From contig JAFSDP010000008.1 of the NCBI GenBank assembly GCA_017436185.1, positions 116,595 through 180,594 of the forward strand: a stretch of DNA of 64,000 nucleotides. The letters are read 5' to 3'. Numbering within the stretch: position 1 is the stretch's first letter; the number at the start of each line of letters is the position of its first letter. A model generated the notes under the pieces. The model was not told the DNA's origin. It did not search any database and saw only the letters and a program-made list of their open reading frames with translations. Made by a program: the position numbers and the translations under genes. Source of the stretch: Alistipes sp. (GTDB taxonomy: Bacteria > Bacteroidota > Bacteroidia > Bacteroidales > Rikenellaceae). Below, piece after piece: positions 63,856 to 64,000 of the stretch.

Positions 63856-63930
63856 CAAAATCTGCGATTTTGACACACTCTCTGTGGCTCGTGCGACAAA
63901 AGTCGCACGCCCCCCCAGCCACAGAGAGTG
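63856..63930. repeat. modular intergenic palindrome, copy D (reverse orientation)
   Basis: A flank hairpin CAAAATC-TGC-GATTTTG (63856-63872), GACA, a perfect 14-bp outer stem (63876-63889 with 63917-63930), an 8-bp inner hairpin CGTGCGAC-AAAA-GTCGCACG (63890-63909) and a one-sided run of seven C (63910-63916). Read on the - strand it matches copy C in flank, stem length and G run. Confidence 0.9.
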
Positions 63931-63973
63931 CGCATTCATTGAAAGCAAAGTAAACAATTTTGAATTGCGTTTT

Positions 63974-64000
63974 GGCGATTTCTCCGAACTCGACACACGC
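63974..64000. repeat. start of a further palindromic element, cut by the window edge
   Basis: GGCGATTTC-TCC-GAACTCG-ACACACGC repeats the flank signature of copies D and E (GGC, 7-base arm, three-base loop, 7-base arm, ACACAC). The rest lies beyond 64000. Confidence 0.55.

Overview
This window is a chromosomal segment of a Gram-negative anaerobe of the Bacteroidales, most likely a Rikenellaceae (Alistipes-like) gut species. Reasons: almost every transcription unit starts with the Bacteroidota -7 box TAnnTTTG and no clear Shine-Dalgarno; there are many SPII lipoproteins; the V-type ATPase operon has the E-DUF2764-A-B-D-I-K layout; and families typical of Bacteroidales occur (DUF4301, DPP III with HECLGH, class-IV-aminotransferase-like gene next to holA, OmpA/TPR lipoproteins). 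The genus is an inference from gene content. Coding density is high, and no prophage, insertion sequence, integrase, rRNA or CRISPR array was seen. One tRNA, tRNA-Leu(CAA), is present.

Layout. 0.3-8.4 kb: a thiol-disulfide lipoprotein; an MFS transporter with a radical SAM protein; convergent dxs; then an OmpA lipoprotein-pyrH-tlpA-frr unit divergent from dxs. 8.4-13.0 kb: upp and hflX, a TonB-family energy transducer, then rlmN and a periplasmic thioredoxin. 13-19.7 kb: deoC, ppdK and the rpsP-rimM-mnmA unit. 19.8-31 kb: a small membrane protein with an AGCS symporter, a sugar nucleotidyltransferase, DPP III, DUF456 with an M16 peptidase, a DnaQ-like exonuclease, a retropepsin-like PDZ lipoprotein and tRNA-Leu. 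31-36 kb: an orphan coiled-coil protein and murB-tilS-holA-class IV aminotransferase-like. 36-45.6 kb: DUF4301 and the seven-gene V-ATPase operon, whose c-subunit carries the Na+-coordinating residues. 45.7-51 kb: an orphan gene with a degenerate 20-bp tandem repeat behind it, an abundant-looking OmpA/TPR lipoprotein, and rpsO-pnp with a strong intergenic hairpin. 51-64 kb: apbE, a diacylglycerol-type lipid kinase, an AraC regulator, a hemolysin-III protein, the PBP1A-asd-ltaE unit, a very large MA-like peptidase/propeller/barrel protein with a SUI1 factor, and a solitary DUF4435 (TOPRIM-like) protein.

How they fit together. Most genes are housekeeping: translation (frr, rpsP, rimM, rpsO, mnmA, tilS, rlmN, SUI1, hflX), nucleotide and carbon metabolism (pyrH, upp, deoC, ppdK), envelope building (dxs, murB, PBP1A, OmpA-type lipoproteins) and peptide degradation (DPP III, M16, MA-like). 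A Na+ cycle is suggested by the V-ATPase c-subunit signature together with the AGCS-type Na+/amino-acid symporter.

The most unusual signal is not a gene. At least four, and probably six, intergenic spacers carry a modular palindromic element: a 10-15 bp outer stem, an inner hairpin usually with a GAA loop, a one-sided homopolymeric G5-G7 run, and a short flanking hairpin next to a GTGTGTC...GCCAATT signature. The stem sequences differ between copies while pairing and architecture are kept. The copies usually sit beside transcription terminators and short TTCAAAATT tandem repeats.
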